Notes: generated by a model not told the origin, from the sequence alone. 64,000 nucleotides of DNA from Sva-07 sp963710625 (GCA_963710625.1 CAVQBG010000026.1:124001-188000), one strand, 5' to 3'; shown: positions 17,411 to 28,051, counted from the first letter of the stretch. Made by a program: numbers and translations.

Positions 17411-18666
17411 GCCTCGAACGTACCCGACCCGGACGAGTCCGCCGCCGGGCCGAGCTCGATGCGCGGAATGCTGCCGGTGTCGAGCCGGAGCTGGCGCTCC
17501 TTCGGTGAGTCGACCAGCACACTGTCGAGGTAGTCCTCCATCGCGGCTTCATTGGTGATGTCCTCGCCCCGTTGCTCGGCCATCAGGTAGCGGTGCTCGA
17601 GCAGCTGGTGGAACACCTCTGCCGGTTCCAGACGGGATCGGAGTTCGGGCGGGATCATTCCGATGATCGGCTCGTAGACCTCCGCCAACCACCGAGCCGT
17701 GGCGACCGCCCGCGGGATCGAACGGTCCTCCTGGCGCTCCAGCCAGGCCCGGAACTGATCGATGTCGGACAACAGTCGCCGCGCCTGGTTCTCCTGGACG
17801 TCGAGCCCGGTACGGGCCCGCAGATCGCGGGCGTGATGACCTTCCTCGATCAGCGCCGGCTTCACCGAGAGCGTGCGGCCGTCGCGGTTGATCTTCAACT
17901 CCTCGACATCGAAACCGAGCTCGTTGATCCGCCGCACCCGTTGCTCGATCTGCCAGCGATCGTCGAGGTCGAGCAGATCCGCCCGGGTCAGTTCGTTCCA
18001 CAACACCTCGTAGCGATTGCGCAAGCTCTCCGCGATCGCGAACGGGTCGATGTCGTCGGTGATCCGCCCGCTCGCAATCAGCTCGAACAACCCGCCGGCC
18101 ACGTTCTCGACGGCGATGTCCACATCGTGCGTTCGCATCCGATCACCGATCGTGGCGTGCCGTTCGGTGGTCTCGGCGTCGACGAGGTACGCCATCATCG
18201 CCCCGGCGTCGCGACGCCACAGGATGTTCGACAACGAGCAATCGCCCCAGTAGACGCCTTCGAGATGGAGACGCACGAGCAGGACGACGCCGGCGTCCAT
18301 GAGCCGGTCCGCGAGCGTGGCGTCGCCACGTCCGAGCAGGTACCAGTAAGGCAAGGAGAAGTCGAGGTACCTGGTGATCAACACCCCGTCACCCGGGTTC
18401 GGTGCGTCCGACACGACACCCACCGGTTCCACCACGGGCAGATGATCGTCGCGGAGGTCGCGCAACACCCGGTACTCGTGCTGGGCCGCCACCACACCGG
18501 TCGCCTTCAACGCGTACACGCGGTCGTCGAAACGAACGAAGCGCACGATGTGCCGGCTGATGCCGTGCGCCATCTTGACCAACCGGCGATCGTCCCATTC
18601 GACGAGCGGCTGCTCCCACGGCAGGTCGAGGAAGTCGGGATGACCCTGTTTGGTGACGATCTCCAT
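17407..18666 (-). CDS. DUF4032 protein with kinase-like N-terminal domain
   Basis: 419 residues. The N-terminal part (about 1-200) resembles lipopolysaccharide/protein-kinase-like folds: a nucleotide-loop strand with lysine (VYALKAT), then LHLEGVYWGDCSLSNILW, in which the Asp and Asn mimic a catalytic loop, and later LVDAETTE, in which an Asp could bind metal. The C-terminal part (about 210-390), with NELGFDVEELKI and RTGLDVQENQARRLL, matches the DUF4032 architecture of actinobacteria. The function is unknown. It lies between a GH13 alpha-glucosidase gene and deoC on the same strand. Confidence 0.75.
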   Translation of the reverse strand: MEIVTKQGHPDFLDLPWEQPLVEWDDRRLVKMAHGISRHIVRFVRFDDRVYALKATGVVAAQHEYRVLRDLRDDHLPVVEPVGVVSDAPNPGDGVLITRYLDFSLPYWYLLGRGDATLADRLMDAGVVLLVRLHLEGVYWGDCSLSNILWRRDAGAMMAYLVDAETTERHATIGDRMRTHDVDIAVENVAGGLFELIASGRITDDIDPFAIAESLRNRYEVLWNELTRADLLDLDDRWQIEQRVRRINELGFDVEELKINRDGRTLSVKPALIEEGHHARDLRARTGLDVQENQARRLLSDIDQFRAWLERQEDRSIPRAVATARWLAEVYEPIIGMIPPELRSRLEPAEVFHQLLEHRYLMAEQRGEDITNEAAMEDYLDSVLVDSPKERQLRLDTGSIPRIELGPAADSSGSGTFEA

Positions 18667-18679
18667 ACGACGCTTCCTC

Positions 18680-20311
18680 TCAGGTCAGCCAGACGGCGGT
18701 GTCGGCCGGCAGCTGACCGTCGACGACCGGCCCCGATGCGAGGAGCACCTCGCCGGCCGGCAGTGCGACCGGTGAGTCGCCCATGTTGACGGCGCAGCGC
18801 ATTCCGTCGGCCCGCTCGAACGCGACGACCTCGGAGCCGAGGTCGAGCCACGCCACGTCCATCTCGGACGGGGTCGCAGACGCCGCCGACGCACGTCGCT
18901 CCCGGCGAAGGGCCAACGCCCGGCGATACAGATGCAACGTCGACTCGGGATCGAGTTCCTGCACGGCCGCCGCCAGGTCGGCGTACTCCGGCGGCTGTGG
19001 CAGCCAACCGGCGGCGTCGCCGAACCCGAGCGACGGGCCGGTCGGCTCCCACGGGATCGGCACACGGCAGCCGTCGCGCCCTTTGACCCGGTGCCCGGAA
19101 TCGCTCCAGATCGGATCCTGCAGCGCCTCGACCGGGAGTTGCCACGCCTCCGGCAGGCCGAGTTCGTCGCCTTGGTACACGTACACCGAGCCGGGGAGGG
19201 CGAAGGTGAGCAGCGCCGCCGCCCGCGCGCGGCGCGCCCCACGCTCGGCGTCGAGCAGGTCGGGCGGGCCGTCGAGCAGCCACAGTCCGGGCTCGACGCC
19301 GGCAGGAAGTCCGTAGCGCGTTGCATGCCTCACGACGTCGTGGTTCGACAGCACCCAGGTCGAATTCGAGCCCACCGCGTGGGCCGCCCGCGCGCTCTCG
19401 TCGATGATCGTCATGAACTGCTTCGCGTCCCAATGTGCGGACAACAAGTCGAAGTCGAACGCCTGGTGGTACTCGTCGGGACGAAGGTACAACGGGCGCC
19501 GTTCGGCGGGCACCCACGCTTCAGCGACCATCATGCGATCCTCGTACTCGTCGAGCATCCGGCGCCAACGACGCACGATGGCGTGCAGATCGTCGCGATC
19601 GAGGTACGGGATCGGTTCGGCGGTCGCCTTGCCGTCGTTGACGGCCAGTCCGGCATCGGGGTAGCCGGGCGCCTTGGTCAGCGCGTGTGCCACGTCGATC
19701 CGGAACCCGGCGGCGCCGCGATCGAGCCAGAACCGCATCACCGCTTCGAACTCGTCGGCGACGTCGGGATGGTTCCAGTTCACGTCCGGCTGGCTGTCGT
19801 CGAAGAGGTGCAGATACCACTGGCCGTCGGTGACCCTCGTCCATGCCGACCCCCCGAAGACGGACTGCCAGTCGTTCGGTGGCAGCTCGCCGCCCGGGCC
19901 CCGACCGTCGAGGAAGTGGTAGCGGGCGCGAGCGTCGGAGCCCGGCGGCGACGCCAGAGCCTCGACGAACCAGACGTGTTCGGACGAGGTGTGGTTCGGG
20001 ACGAGGTCGACGAGCACCCGGATCCCGTGCTCGGCTGCCTCGGCGATGAACGCCTCGGCGTCGGAGGTCGTGCCGAACTGATCGTTGATCTCGCGATAGT
20101 CGGCAACGTCGTAGCCACCGTCGTGCAGCGGCGAGCGGTACCAGGGGTTGATCCACACCGCGTCGACGCCGAGTTGTCGGAGATACCCGAGACGCGACCG
20201 CATCCCGGCGATGTCACCGGTGCCGTCGCCATCGCCGTCCGAGAACGACCGCACGTAGATCTGGTAGACGACGGCATGCCGCCACCACTGCGGGTCGGTC
20301 TCGCCTGGCAT
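18680..20311 (-). CDS. GH13 alpha-glucosidase / oligo-1,6-glucosidase
   Basis: 543 residues of glycoside hydrolase family 13, no signal peptide. The conserved regions are DLVPNHTS, GFRIDVAHAL (nucleophile Asp206), MMVAEAWV (acid/base Glu264) and VLSNHDVVR (Asp325). It hydrolyses short alpha-glucosides in the cytoplasm. A Val follows the nucleophile, a residue linked in studied enzymes to alpha-1,6 activity, so isomalto-oligosaccharides are possible substrates. It is divergent from the LacI gene at 20404, with an operator between them. Confidence 0.9.
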   Translation of the reverse strand: MPGETDPQWWRHAVVYQIYVRSFSDGDGDGTGDIAGMRSRLGYLRQLGVDAVWINPWYRSPLHDGGYDVADYREINDQFGTTSDAEAFIAEAAEHGIRVLVDLVPNHTSSEHVWFVEALASPPGSDARARYHFLDGRGPGGELPPNDWQSVFGGSAWTRVTDGQWYLHLFDDSQPDVNWNHPDVADEFEAVMRFWLDRGAAGFRIDVAHALTKAPGYPDAGLAVNDGKATAEPIPYLDRDDLHAIVRRWRRMLDEYEDRMMVAEAWVPAERRPLYLRPDEYHQAFDFDLLSAHWDAKQFMTIIDESARAAHAVGSNSTWVLSNHDVVRHATRYGLPAGVEPGLWLLDGPPDLLDAERGARRARAAALLTFALPGSVYVYQGDELGLPEAWQLPVEALQDPIWSDSGHRVKGRDGCRVPIPWEPTGPSLGFGDAAGWLPQPPEYADLAAAVQELDPESTLHLYRRALALRRERRASAASATPSEMDVAWLDLGSEVVAFERADGMRCAVNMGDSPVALPAGEVLLASGPVVDGQLPADTAVWLT

Positions 20312-20372
20312 GAACGCACTCCTCGCTCAGTCGATGGCCCGGCAACCGGGGCCCGGCGCTTGGGCACCACAC

Positions 20373-20386
20373 TGTAAACGCTTACA
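20373..20386. promoter_or_regulatory. LacI-family operator between the alpha-glucosidase and regulator genes
   Basis: TGTAAACGCTTACA is a near-perfect 14-bp palindrome with a central CG, which is the LacI/GalR operator signature. It lies 17 bp upstream of the regulator start at 20404 and 61 bp upstream of the divergent alpha-glucosidase start. Repression of both by the 20404 product is the simplest reading. Confidence 0.75.
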
Positions 20387-20403
20387 CTCCTCGCAGGGGA
20401 CCC

Positions 20404-21435
20404 ATGGAATCTCGAGAGGGCCGCGCGGGCAAACGAGCCCGCATCGAAGACGTCGCCGCTGCCGCGAACGTCTCGGTTGCCACGGTGAGTCGCGCGCTGC
20501 GAAATCTTCCGAACGTCGCCGACTCGACCCGTGCGCGCGTGGCCGCGATCGCCGAATCGATGGACTATCGACCAGATCCGGCAGCCGCACGACTCGCCAC
20601 CGGACGGTCACGGACCATCACGGTCGTCGTCCCACACCTTTCGAGCTGGTACTTCTCCACCGTGATCGCGGGCGCCGAAGCCGTCTGCGCGGAAGCCGGC
20701 TACGAGTGCCTCGTGCTGGGCGTCGGCACGATCGCGGAGTGTGACCGCCTCCTCGACGAGCCGTACCACCTCGAACGACGCACCGATGGCCTGGTCCTCG
20801 TCAACATCCCGGCGACCGAGACGCAGGCCGCTTCGCTCGCTGAACGCGGCGTGGCCCTGTCGACGGTCGCCACACAGACCCCGGGACACCCTGCCGTGCT
20901 GATCGACGACGTCAAGGCCGGGCGGGTCGCGACCGACCACCTCATCGAACTCGGTCATCGACGAATCGGTCTGATCAGCGGCCAGAGCGACGACCCGATG
21001 GACTTCGAGGTGCCCCGCAGGCGTCGTGGAGGATTCTGTTCGGCCCTCGCTCGAGCCGGCATCGCATTCGACGAGACGCTCGTCCGCAGCGGCAACTTCG
21101 GGATCGACGGTGGCCAGGAGGCGATGGGTGCGCTGCTCGACCTCGCCGACCCTCCGAGTGCGGTCTTCGCGATGTCCGACGAAATGGCGTTCGGCGCGCT
21201 CATGGCGCTGGCCGATCACGGGTTGCGTCCCGCTGCCGACGTGTCGCTGATCGGCGTCGACGACCACGACGTCGCGCGGGTCGTAGGGCTGACCACGATT
21301 CGCCAGCGGGTGGCCGGTCAGGGCGCTGCGGCGATGCGGGCCCTCCTGGAGCGGCTGGCCGACCCGAGCGCGCCACCCACCACGGTCCACTCACCGATCG
21401 AACTGGTGGTTCGTCAAACGACTGCTCGCCGCTGA
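20404..21435 (+). CDS. LacI-family transcriptional regulator (alpha-glucoside locus)
   Basis: 343 residues. The HTH IEDVAAAANVSVATVSRALRN lies near residues 15-35 and is followed by the hinge region. The ligand domain contains the typical HLIELGHRRIGLISG and the C-terminal DVSLIGVDDHDVARVVGLTT. An operator palindrome sits just upstream of its start, consistent with autoregulation. Its likely targets are the adjacent GH13 gene and possibly the AglEFG-like importer to the right. Confidence 0.9.
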   Translation: MESREGRAGKRARIEDVAAAANVSVATVSRALRNLPNVADSTRARVAAIAESMDYRPDPAAARLATGRSRTITVVVPHLSSWYFSTVIAGAEAVCAEAGYECLVLGVGTIAECDRLLDEPYHLERRTDGLVLVNIPATETQAASLAERGVALSTVATQTPGHPAVLIDDVKAGRVATDHLIELGHRRIGLISGQSDDPMDFEVPRRRRGGFCSALARAGIAFDETLVRSGNFGIDGGQEAMGALLDLADPPSAVFAMSDEMAFGALMALADHGLRPAADVSLIGVDDHDVARVVGLTTIRQRVAGQGAAAMRALLERLADPSAPPTTVHSPIELVVRQTTARR

Positions 21436-21436
21436 G

Positions 21437-21949
21437 TCACTCGCGCCGGGTTTCACTCCATGCGGCGTACTCGTCGGCGAACCCGATCATCATGAGCGGC
21501 AGCACCGCACCGGTGAAGACTCCCGCCGGTGCCGCCACCACGAGCAGCACGAGCATGTACAACGTCGTGAACCCGACCGCCCCGATTCGCCAGAACATCA
21601 AGCGGGGGATGTCCGCCCGATTGAGCACCAGCGCGCCGCCGAGACAGAAGCCGGTCGCTGCACCGAGGAGCGGGTCGAGCAGCCCGATCGACAACCCGGC
21701 CAGCAACAGGAGTCCCATCGCCTGCAACACCCGCTTGGGCGCAGCCGGGTTCCGTGAGATGAAGCCGAGCGCAATGAACACGAACGGAGCGATCGCCAAT
21801 CCGATCGCCGCGAGCTCGAGCTGGAACCCCGACCGATCGCCCTCGCCGTCGATGAACGCGGCGCCGTAGCTGAAGTAGCTGAACATCATCAACGGCGTGG
21901 CGCATGCGATCGCGATCCAGTTCCGTCGGCGCACACCCTCGTTGTCCAC
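21437..21949 (-). CDS. Small integral membrane protein of unknown function in the alpha-glucoside importer operon
   Basis: About 170 residues with four or five hydrophobic segments (for example WIAIACATPLMMFSYFSYG, LAAIGLAIAPFVFIALGFI and LMFWRIGAVGFTTLYMLVLL). There is no ATG; the GTG at 21949 is the most plausible start, without a clear ribosome site. It directly follows the MalG-type permease gene (stop at 21979) on the same strand. I do not recognise a family. The C-terminal DEYAAWSETRRE is probably cytoplasmic. Confidence 0.6.
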   Translation of the reverse strand: MDNEGVRRRNWIAIACATPLMMFSYFSYGAAFIDGEGDRSGFQLELAAIGLAIAPFVFIALGFISRNPAAPKRVLQAMGLLLLAGLSIGLLDPLLGAATGFCLGGALVLNRADIPRLMFWRIGAVGFTTLYMLVLLVVAAPAGVFTGAVLPLMMIGFADEYAAWSETRRE

Positions 21950-21978
21950 CGTCGATGTCGTCGAGGCGGTCGACAGGA

Positions 21979-22887
21979 TCAGCCCTTGACCGAACCAGCG
22001 GTGAGCCCGCGCACGAAGTACCGCTGCAGGCTGAAGAACACCACCAGCGGCAGGACCATCGTGACGAACGCGGCAGCGGGCAGCAGGTTGAGCGCCCCTT
22101 CGCCGCGACCGGCGAGGTCCGCGAGTTCGACCGTCAGGACCCGCTTGTCGGGGTCGATGCCAAGGAACACGAGTGCAACGAGGTAGTCGTTCCAGGTCCA
22201 GAGGAACTGGAAGATCGCGAACGATGCCAGCACGGGCACCGACAACGGCAGGATCAGCCTCGTGAAGATCGCGAAGTGGTCCGCGCCGTCGATCCGGGCA
22301 GATTCGATCATCGAGCCGGGCAGCGACCCCATGTAGTTGCGCAGCAGGTACACGGCCAACGGCAGCCCGAAGCCCGCGTGGGCGAGCCACACCGCCGGGT
22401 AGGTGCCGGTCAGGTCGACATTGGTGTAGACCCGCAGGATCGGGATGAGCGCCATCTGCAGCGGAACGACCATCAACCCGACGACGACGACGAAGAGAAA
22501 GTTGCGGCCAGGGAAATCCATCCAGGCGAAGGCGTAGGCCGCAAAGGCCGCAATCATGATCGGGATGACGGTCGACGGAATGGCCACCGCAAAGGTGTTC
22601 AGGAAGGCATTGCTGAACCCCTCGTCGAGGACGCGCGTGTAGTTGTCGAGTGTCCACTGCGCAGTGTCGAACGGGTTGGACAACACGGTCCACCAGCCGC
22701 TCGCACGGATGTCCGACGGATCGCGGAACGAGTTGATGAGTAGCCCGACCGTGGGGATCATCCAGATCACCGTGATCAGGAACACGGTGAGGTACACCGG
22801 GAACGGCGCGCGCTTGGCCTTCGGTGGCGCGAGCACCGTTGGTTCGTCGTCGAGCGCAATGTCAGAGGGCGTGTCGAACGTCGTCAT
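21979..22887 (-). CDS. Alpha-glucoside ABC transporter permease, AglG/MalG type
   Basis: 302 residues with about six membrane segments. The EAA-type loop is IESARIDGADHFAIFTRLILPL, and the C-terminus LQRYFVRGLTAGSVKG is typical. The N-terminal 35 residues are hydrophilic and cytoplasmic (ending KAKRAPFP). Its start overlaps the stop of the partner permease by 4 bases. It belongs to the leftward operon with the binding protein at 24181. Confidence 0.88.
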   Translation of the reverse strand: MTTFDTPSDIALDDEPTVLAPPKAKRAPFPVYLTVFLITVIWMIPTVGLLINSFRDPSDIRASGWWTVLSNPFDTAQWTLDNYTRVLDEGFSNAFLNTFAVAIPSTVIPIMIAAFAAYAFAWMDFPGRNFLFVVVVGLMVVPLQMALIPILRVYTNVDLTGTYPAVWLAHAGFGLPLAVYLLRNYMGSLPGSMIESARIDGADHFAIFTRLILPLSVPVLASFAIFQFLWTWNDYLVALVFLGIDPDKRVLTVELADLAGRGEGALNLLPAAAFVTMVLPLVVFFSLQRYFVRGLTAGSVKG

Positions 22888-24044
22888 CGCATGGCCTCCT
22901 CGGCCTTGAAGCGTCGGATGTTGATGATCAGGATGGGGACGACCGCGACGAACATCAAGACGGCGAGCGCGGCACCCACACCGTTGTTGCGGTTGGTGAA
23001 GAACTCCTGGACCATCTGCTGCGCCACGACCTGGGTGTTGTCACGTCCACCCGTCATCACCCACACGATGTCGAACACCTTCCACACCGTGATGACGACG
23101 GTGGTCCACACGACGACGATCGTCGACTTGATCGTCGGGATGGTGATCCGGGTGAACACCTTCCATTCCGACGCGCCGTCGATTCGGGCCGCTTCGATCA
23201 GTTCGACCGGCACCCCCTTGATCGCGGAGGAGAGGATGACCATCGAGAAACCGGTCTGCAACCAGATGAGAATGACCATCAGATACAGGTTGTTCCAGGG
23301 TTTCTGGGCGAGCCAGCTCGTCGGTTCACCGCCGAGGCCGACCTTGATCGCATTGAGCAAGCCGATCTGGTCACCGAAGCCCTCGGGGCGGAACGAGTAG
23401 ACGAAGGTGAACACCACCGATGCACCGACGAACGAGATCGCCATCGGCATGAAGATCATCGACTTGGTGACCGACTCGGTCCTCTTACCGAGCTGGTCGA
23501 CGAGTGTGGCGAATCCCAGCCCGATCACGAGCGCCGCGGCTGGGACCACGAGCACCCACAGGATCGAGTTGCGGATACCGATCTGGTACTGGCTCTCGGT
23601 GAAGACGGTGTTGAAGTTGTCGAGGCCGACGAACTCGGAGCTGTCCCGGTTCTGCAGGCTGAGGAACATCGTGTTGATCGCCGGGTAGACGAGATAGAAG
23701 CCCAGCAACACCATCGCGGGGCCGACGAACAAGAACGGCCTGGCGGCGTTCGCTGCCGCTCTCGGCAGCCGATCGATCAGCTTGTCGACTCCCCAGTAGA
23801 GCCCCCAGACCCCCACGGTGCCCACCACGATGGCGAGGATCACCTTGAGTCCCTTGTTGGCGTCTTCGTCCTTCAGGAAGAGGAACGAGAAGTAGAACGC
23901 GATCAGAATGATCGGGATGATCACCGCCGCGATGACCGACGCAGCCTTGGCACCGAGGCCGTACTCCTGCTGGATCTCTTCAGGTCGTTGCTGCGGCTTG
24001 CTTGGTTGGCCCTCGTCGACCAACAGCGGCTGCTGTTCGCTCAT
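22884..24044 (-). CDS. Alpha-glucoside ABC transporter permease, AglF/MalF type
   Basis: 386 residues, longer than the usual ~300. The N-terminal extension holds two extra membrane segments (ASVIAAVIIPIILIAFYFSF and VILAIVVGTVGVWGLYWGV), followed by the core permease with EAA loop IEAARIDGASEWKVFTRITIP. This extended layout matches AglF-type subunits. It lies 136 bp downstream of the binding-protein gene, with a hairpin in between. Confidence 0.86.
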   Translation of the reverse strand: MSEQQPLLVDEGQPSKPQQRPEEIQQEYGLGAKAASVIAAVIIPIILIAFYFSFLFLKDEDANKGLKVILAIVVGTVGVWGLYWGVDKLIDRLPRAAANAARPFLFVGPAMVLLGFYLVYPAINTMFLSLQNRDSSEFVGLDNFNTVFTESQYQIGIRNSILWVLVVPAAALVIGLGFATLVDQLGKRTESVTKSMIFMPMAISFVGASVVFTFVYSFRPEGFGDQIGLLNAIKVGLGGEPTSWLAQKPWNNLYLMVILIWLQTGFSMVILSSAIKGVPVELIEAARIDGASEWKVFTRITIPTIKSTIVVVWTTVVITVWKVFDIVWVMTGGRDNTQVVAQQMVQEFFTNRNNGVGAALAVLMFVAVVPILIINIRRFKAEEAMR

Positions 24045-24121
24045 GTCGTCTCCCCGATTCGCATGTCAGCTTCCCCCGGATCCACTGTCAGGTGCCCCTT
24101 TCCCACAAACGTAGACGACAG

Positions 24122-24151
24122 AGGGGCGGCTCCAGCGAAGGAGCCGCCCCT
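24122..24151 (-). terminator. Intercistronic hairpin between importer genes
   Basis: A perfect 12-bp stem (AGGGGCGGCTCC with GGAGCCGCCCCT) and a 6-base loop. It lies between the binding-protein and permease genes on the minus strand. As with the hairpin at 13648, no T-tract follows, so it is probably an attenuator or mRNA stabiliser that favours the binding protein. Confidence 0.65.
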
Positions 24152-24180
24152 GCCGTCATCGGTGCTGACCGTTCAGCCGA

Positions 24181-25575
24181 TCAGCCCGGCCACGACGACT
24201 CGATCTGGTCGACCACGTCCTGGGCGGACGTCCCCCGCGTCCAGTCGATCATCCCCGTCCAGAAGGTTCCCTGCCCAACGGCCGGATCCATCAGGTCGGA
24301 TGCGTCGAACACGAATGTGTTGGCAGCCAGTGCCTCCGTGACCGCCGTCGCGTAGGACTTCGCGGCATCGGTGATGTAGCAGTTCGGGTCGACGTTCTTG
24401 TTCCCGGGTAGGAACTCGACACCGTCGACGCCGTGGCCGCCGTACGGGGAGATCCCGCCGCCGGTGGCGGAGGCGTGGGCGCACTGCCATTCGGGAGTGA
24501 TCCAGTCCTTGACCACGGCGATGTTGGCGTCGGAGCCCTCGAACACGACGATCGTGTCACCGCCACCCATGGCGCCGACGTTGCCGTCGATCGTCGGGAA
24601 GGGGAACACACCGAGTTCGGCCTCGGCTTCGCCTTCTTCGATGCCGGGGGCGCCAGGGAACCAGTTCGAGGCGAACGAGCCCTGCTTCAGCATGAGGCAC
24701 CCGGGCGGCTCTTCGAACAGCGGGGCGGGCGAGTCCTGGACGTTGATCGAGCCGATGTTCTCGGCGCCACCGAGGACGAAGCCGTCACCGAAGACGATCT
24801 CGCCGAAGGTGTCGAACGCCTCGACGACCTCGGGGGAGTTGAACGGCACCTCGTGGTTGTACCACTGGGCATAGAACTCGGAGCCGGCCTGGCGAACGAG
24901 GATGTCTTCGATCCAGTCCGTTCCGGCCCAGCCGGTCGCGCCGGCAGACTCGAAGCCGAAGCACCACGGCGTCATGCCGTCGCTGACGATCTGCTCCGAC
25001 AGAGCGACCATGTCCTCATACGTCTCGGGGATCTCGTACCCGTTCTCCTCGAACGTCGGCTTGTGGTAGAAGACGATCGACTTGTAGTTCGGGTACCACG
25101 GGATCCCGTAGTGCATGCCGTCGTCGCACAGGCCGAGGTTCACCCAGTACTGGGAGCTGTCCTCCTCCAGCTGGGCGATGTCGAACCCCATGTCCTCGAG
25201 CGACACGAGCGAACCGGCGTCGGCGTAGTCGCAGATCTGGCCCGGCTGCGGCAGGAATGCCATCTCCGGCGGGTCACCGCCGTCGACGCGGATACGGAGC
25301 TGCGACTCCAAGTCGTCCGATCCGGTGAAGTCGATGTTCGAACCTGTCTGCTCGTTGTAGACGTCGAGGAAACCTTGCACGGCCTCCCCTTCGACGCCGG
25401 TCGGCGCACCGAACAGCGTGAACTCGGCGTCGGCAGCAGCACTGCTGCTACCACCACTCGTCCCCGACGCGTCGGTGCCGGATGACGAACTGTCGTCGTC
25501 GCTCCCACAGGCCGCTGCGACGAGGCCGAATGCGGCCACCGCAGCGAGCATCTTGATCCCTCGAGATCGTTGCAT
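24181..25575 (-). CDS. Alpha-glucoside ABC transporter substrate-binding lipoprotein, AglE-like
   Basis: 464 residues. The signal peptide ends at the lipobox LVAAACGSD and is followed by a Ser/Gly-rich linker. The mature domain resembles the AglE/ThuE type (AGSLVSLEDMGFD, YKSIVFYHKPTFEENGYEIP and PPGCLMLKQGSFASNWFP). An AGGGGGAGAAA-type ribosome site precedes the ATG at 25575. It is the first gene of the leftward importer operon, and a LacI-type operator lies upstream. The ligand is probably an alpha-glucoside, by likeness and by the neighbouring GH13. Confidence 0.88.
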   Translation of the reverse strand: MQRSRGIKMLAAVAAFGLVAAACGSDDDSSSSGTDASGTSGGSSSAAADAEFTLFGAPTGVEGEAVQGFLDVYNEQTGSNIDFTGSDDLESQLRIRVDGGDPPEMAFLPQPGQICDYADAGSLVSLEDMGFDIAQLEEDSSQYWVNLGLCDDGMHYGIPWYPNYKSIVFYHKPTFEENGYEIPETYEDMVALSEQIVSDGMTPWCFGFESAGATGWAGTDWIEDILVRQAGSEFYAQWYNHEVPFNSPEVVEAFDTFGEIVFGDGFVLGGAENIGSINVQDSPAPLFEEPPGCLMLKQGSFASNWFPGAPGIEEGEAEAELGVFPFPTIDGNVGAMGGGDTIVVFEGSDANIAVVKDWITPEWQCAHASATGGGISPYGGHGVDGVEFLPGNKNVDPNCYITDAAKSYATAVTEALAANTFVFDASDLMDPAVGQGTFWTGMIDWTRGTSAQDVVDQIESSWPG

Positions 25576-25653
25576 GATTTCTCCCCCTCCAGGTGAACAC
25601 CGGGAGGCCGTCTACCCGTCTGGAGTTGCCAGGTGCGACCTCCGCTCACGGAC

Positions 25654-25667
25654 TGCAAGCGCTTTCA
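25654..25667. promoter_or_regulatory. LacI-family operator upstream of the AglE-like gene
   Basis: TGCAAGCGCTTTCA is a 14-bp imperfect palindrome around AAGCGCTT, 79 bp upstream of the binding-protein start. The sequence differs from the operators at 12066 and 20373. The cognate regulator cannot be named. Confidence 0.6.
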
Positions 25668-25747
25668 TCGTACGACGAGCGTTCACGCTGCGTCAATGAC
25701 TCGGGACTACTCCCGGCCCAGAAGGGACAGGAGTCCAGGTCCGGACG

Positions 25748-26920
<1,173 letters not shown>

Positions 26921-27003
26921 GATGTCTCCCTCGGTGTTCTCGATGTACGCAGTCAGTGTGCTGGATCCCGATCGCGTCCCCCAGAGAGCGCGATGCGAGA
27001 ACG

Positions 27004-28023
27004 TTAGCCGATCCGTCGACTCAGAGCTCGGGTCGTCGTGGCGCGGACGATCAATTCGCCGGGCAGCATCCGCTCCGCGCGGTCGAAGGGCTGCCCCTGG
27101 ATCTGGGCGAGCAGCATGTCGACCGCGTAGTCGACGATGCGGGTGACCGGCTGGTGCACGGTGGTGAGGGGCGGGTCGGTGAAGCGCATCAACTCGGTGT
27201 CGTCGAACCCCACGATCGACACGTCGTCGGGAACGGACAGGCCGCGCTGGCGGGCGGCTCGGATCGCGCCCAGTGCCATCATGTCGCTCGCGGCGATGAT
27301 GCCCGTGACGCCGGCGTCGTACAGACGTTGCGCGCCGGTGAACCCACCATCGAGCGTGAAGATCGTTTCGGCGATCAGCTCGTCGTCGACAGCCGCCCCC
27401 ACCGAGGCAGCAGTCTCCTCGAACCCGGCGATCTTGCGGAGCACCGGCGTGTAGCACCGCGGGCCGATCAGCAGCCCGATGCGCTCGTGGCCGAGTGCGT
27501 GCAGGTGCTCGTAGGCGGTCGCGGTGGCGGCGCGATCGTCGGTCGACACGCTCGGCACACCGGAGGCGTCCATCGATCCGTTGACGGTGACCAGGCCGAT
27601 CCCGCGGCCGGTGATCTCGTCGTAGATCGTGTGATCGGCGCGAACGTCGGCATGTCGACCCGACACGACGATCACGCCGGCCACCCGCCGCTCCACCAGC
27701 GAGTCGAGGTAGTCGTCCTCGGTGGCACCGACCCGGGTGGCGCAGCACAACACGCACAGGTAGCCGCTCGCCAACAACCGTGCCTCGGCGGCCTGCACGA
27801 ACTTCGGGAAGATCGGGTTGTCGAGTTCGGGCACGATGAGACCGATCGATCCCGCGTGGGGGGTGGAGCGCAGCGCCTGCGGCGCGTACCCGAGCTCGGC
27901 GAGCACACGCACGACGCGTTCATGGGTCTGCGGACTGACCCCGGACTTGCCGTTCATCACGCGGCTGACCGTGGCCTCGCTGACGCCGGCGAGCGCTGAC
28001 ACGTCCCGCAGCCGAATCCTCAT
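27004..28023 (-). CDS. LacI-family regulator, probable MalR-like repressor of the maltodextrin operon
   Basis: 339 residues. The HTH is MRIRLRDVSALAGVSEATVSRV at the extreme N-terminus, which fixes the start at 28023. The sensor domain follows, with QTHERVVRVLAELGY as hinge and DDVSIVGFDDTELMRFTDPP near the C-terminus. The gene is divergent from the MalE-like gene. The 184 bp between them contain a 47-bp palindrome rich in CAAGA/TCTTG, the likely binding target for this protein. Confidence 0.88.
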   Translation of the reverse strand: MRIRLRDVSALAGVSEATVSRVMNGKSGVSPQTHERVVRVLAELGYAPQALRSTPHAGSIGLIVPELDNPIFPKFVQAAEARLLASGYLCVLCCATRVGATEDDYLDSLVERRVAGVIVVSGRHADVRADHTIYDEITGRGIGLVTVNGSMDASGVPSVSTDDRAATATAYEHLHALGHERIGLLIGPRCYTPVLRKIAGFEETAASVGAAVDDELIAETIFTLDGGFTGAQRLYDAGVTGIIAASDMMALGAIRAARQRGLSVPDDVSIVGFDDTELMRFTDPPLTTVHQPVTRIVDYAVDMLLAQIQGQPFDRAERMLPGELIVRATTTRALSRRIG

Positions 28024-28051
28024 GTTCGGCGACTGTACGTCAGCCCTGCAA

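Noticed and set aside
22824..24341. 505-codon plus-strand frame rich in His, Asp and Arg
   Set aside because: It is a shadow of the permease genes, whose membrane segments and EAA loops are clear on the other strand.
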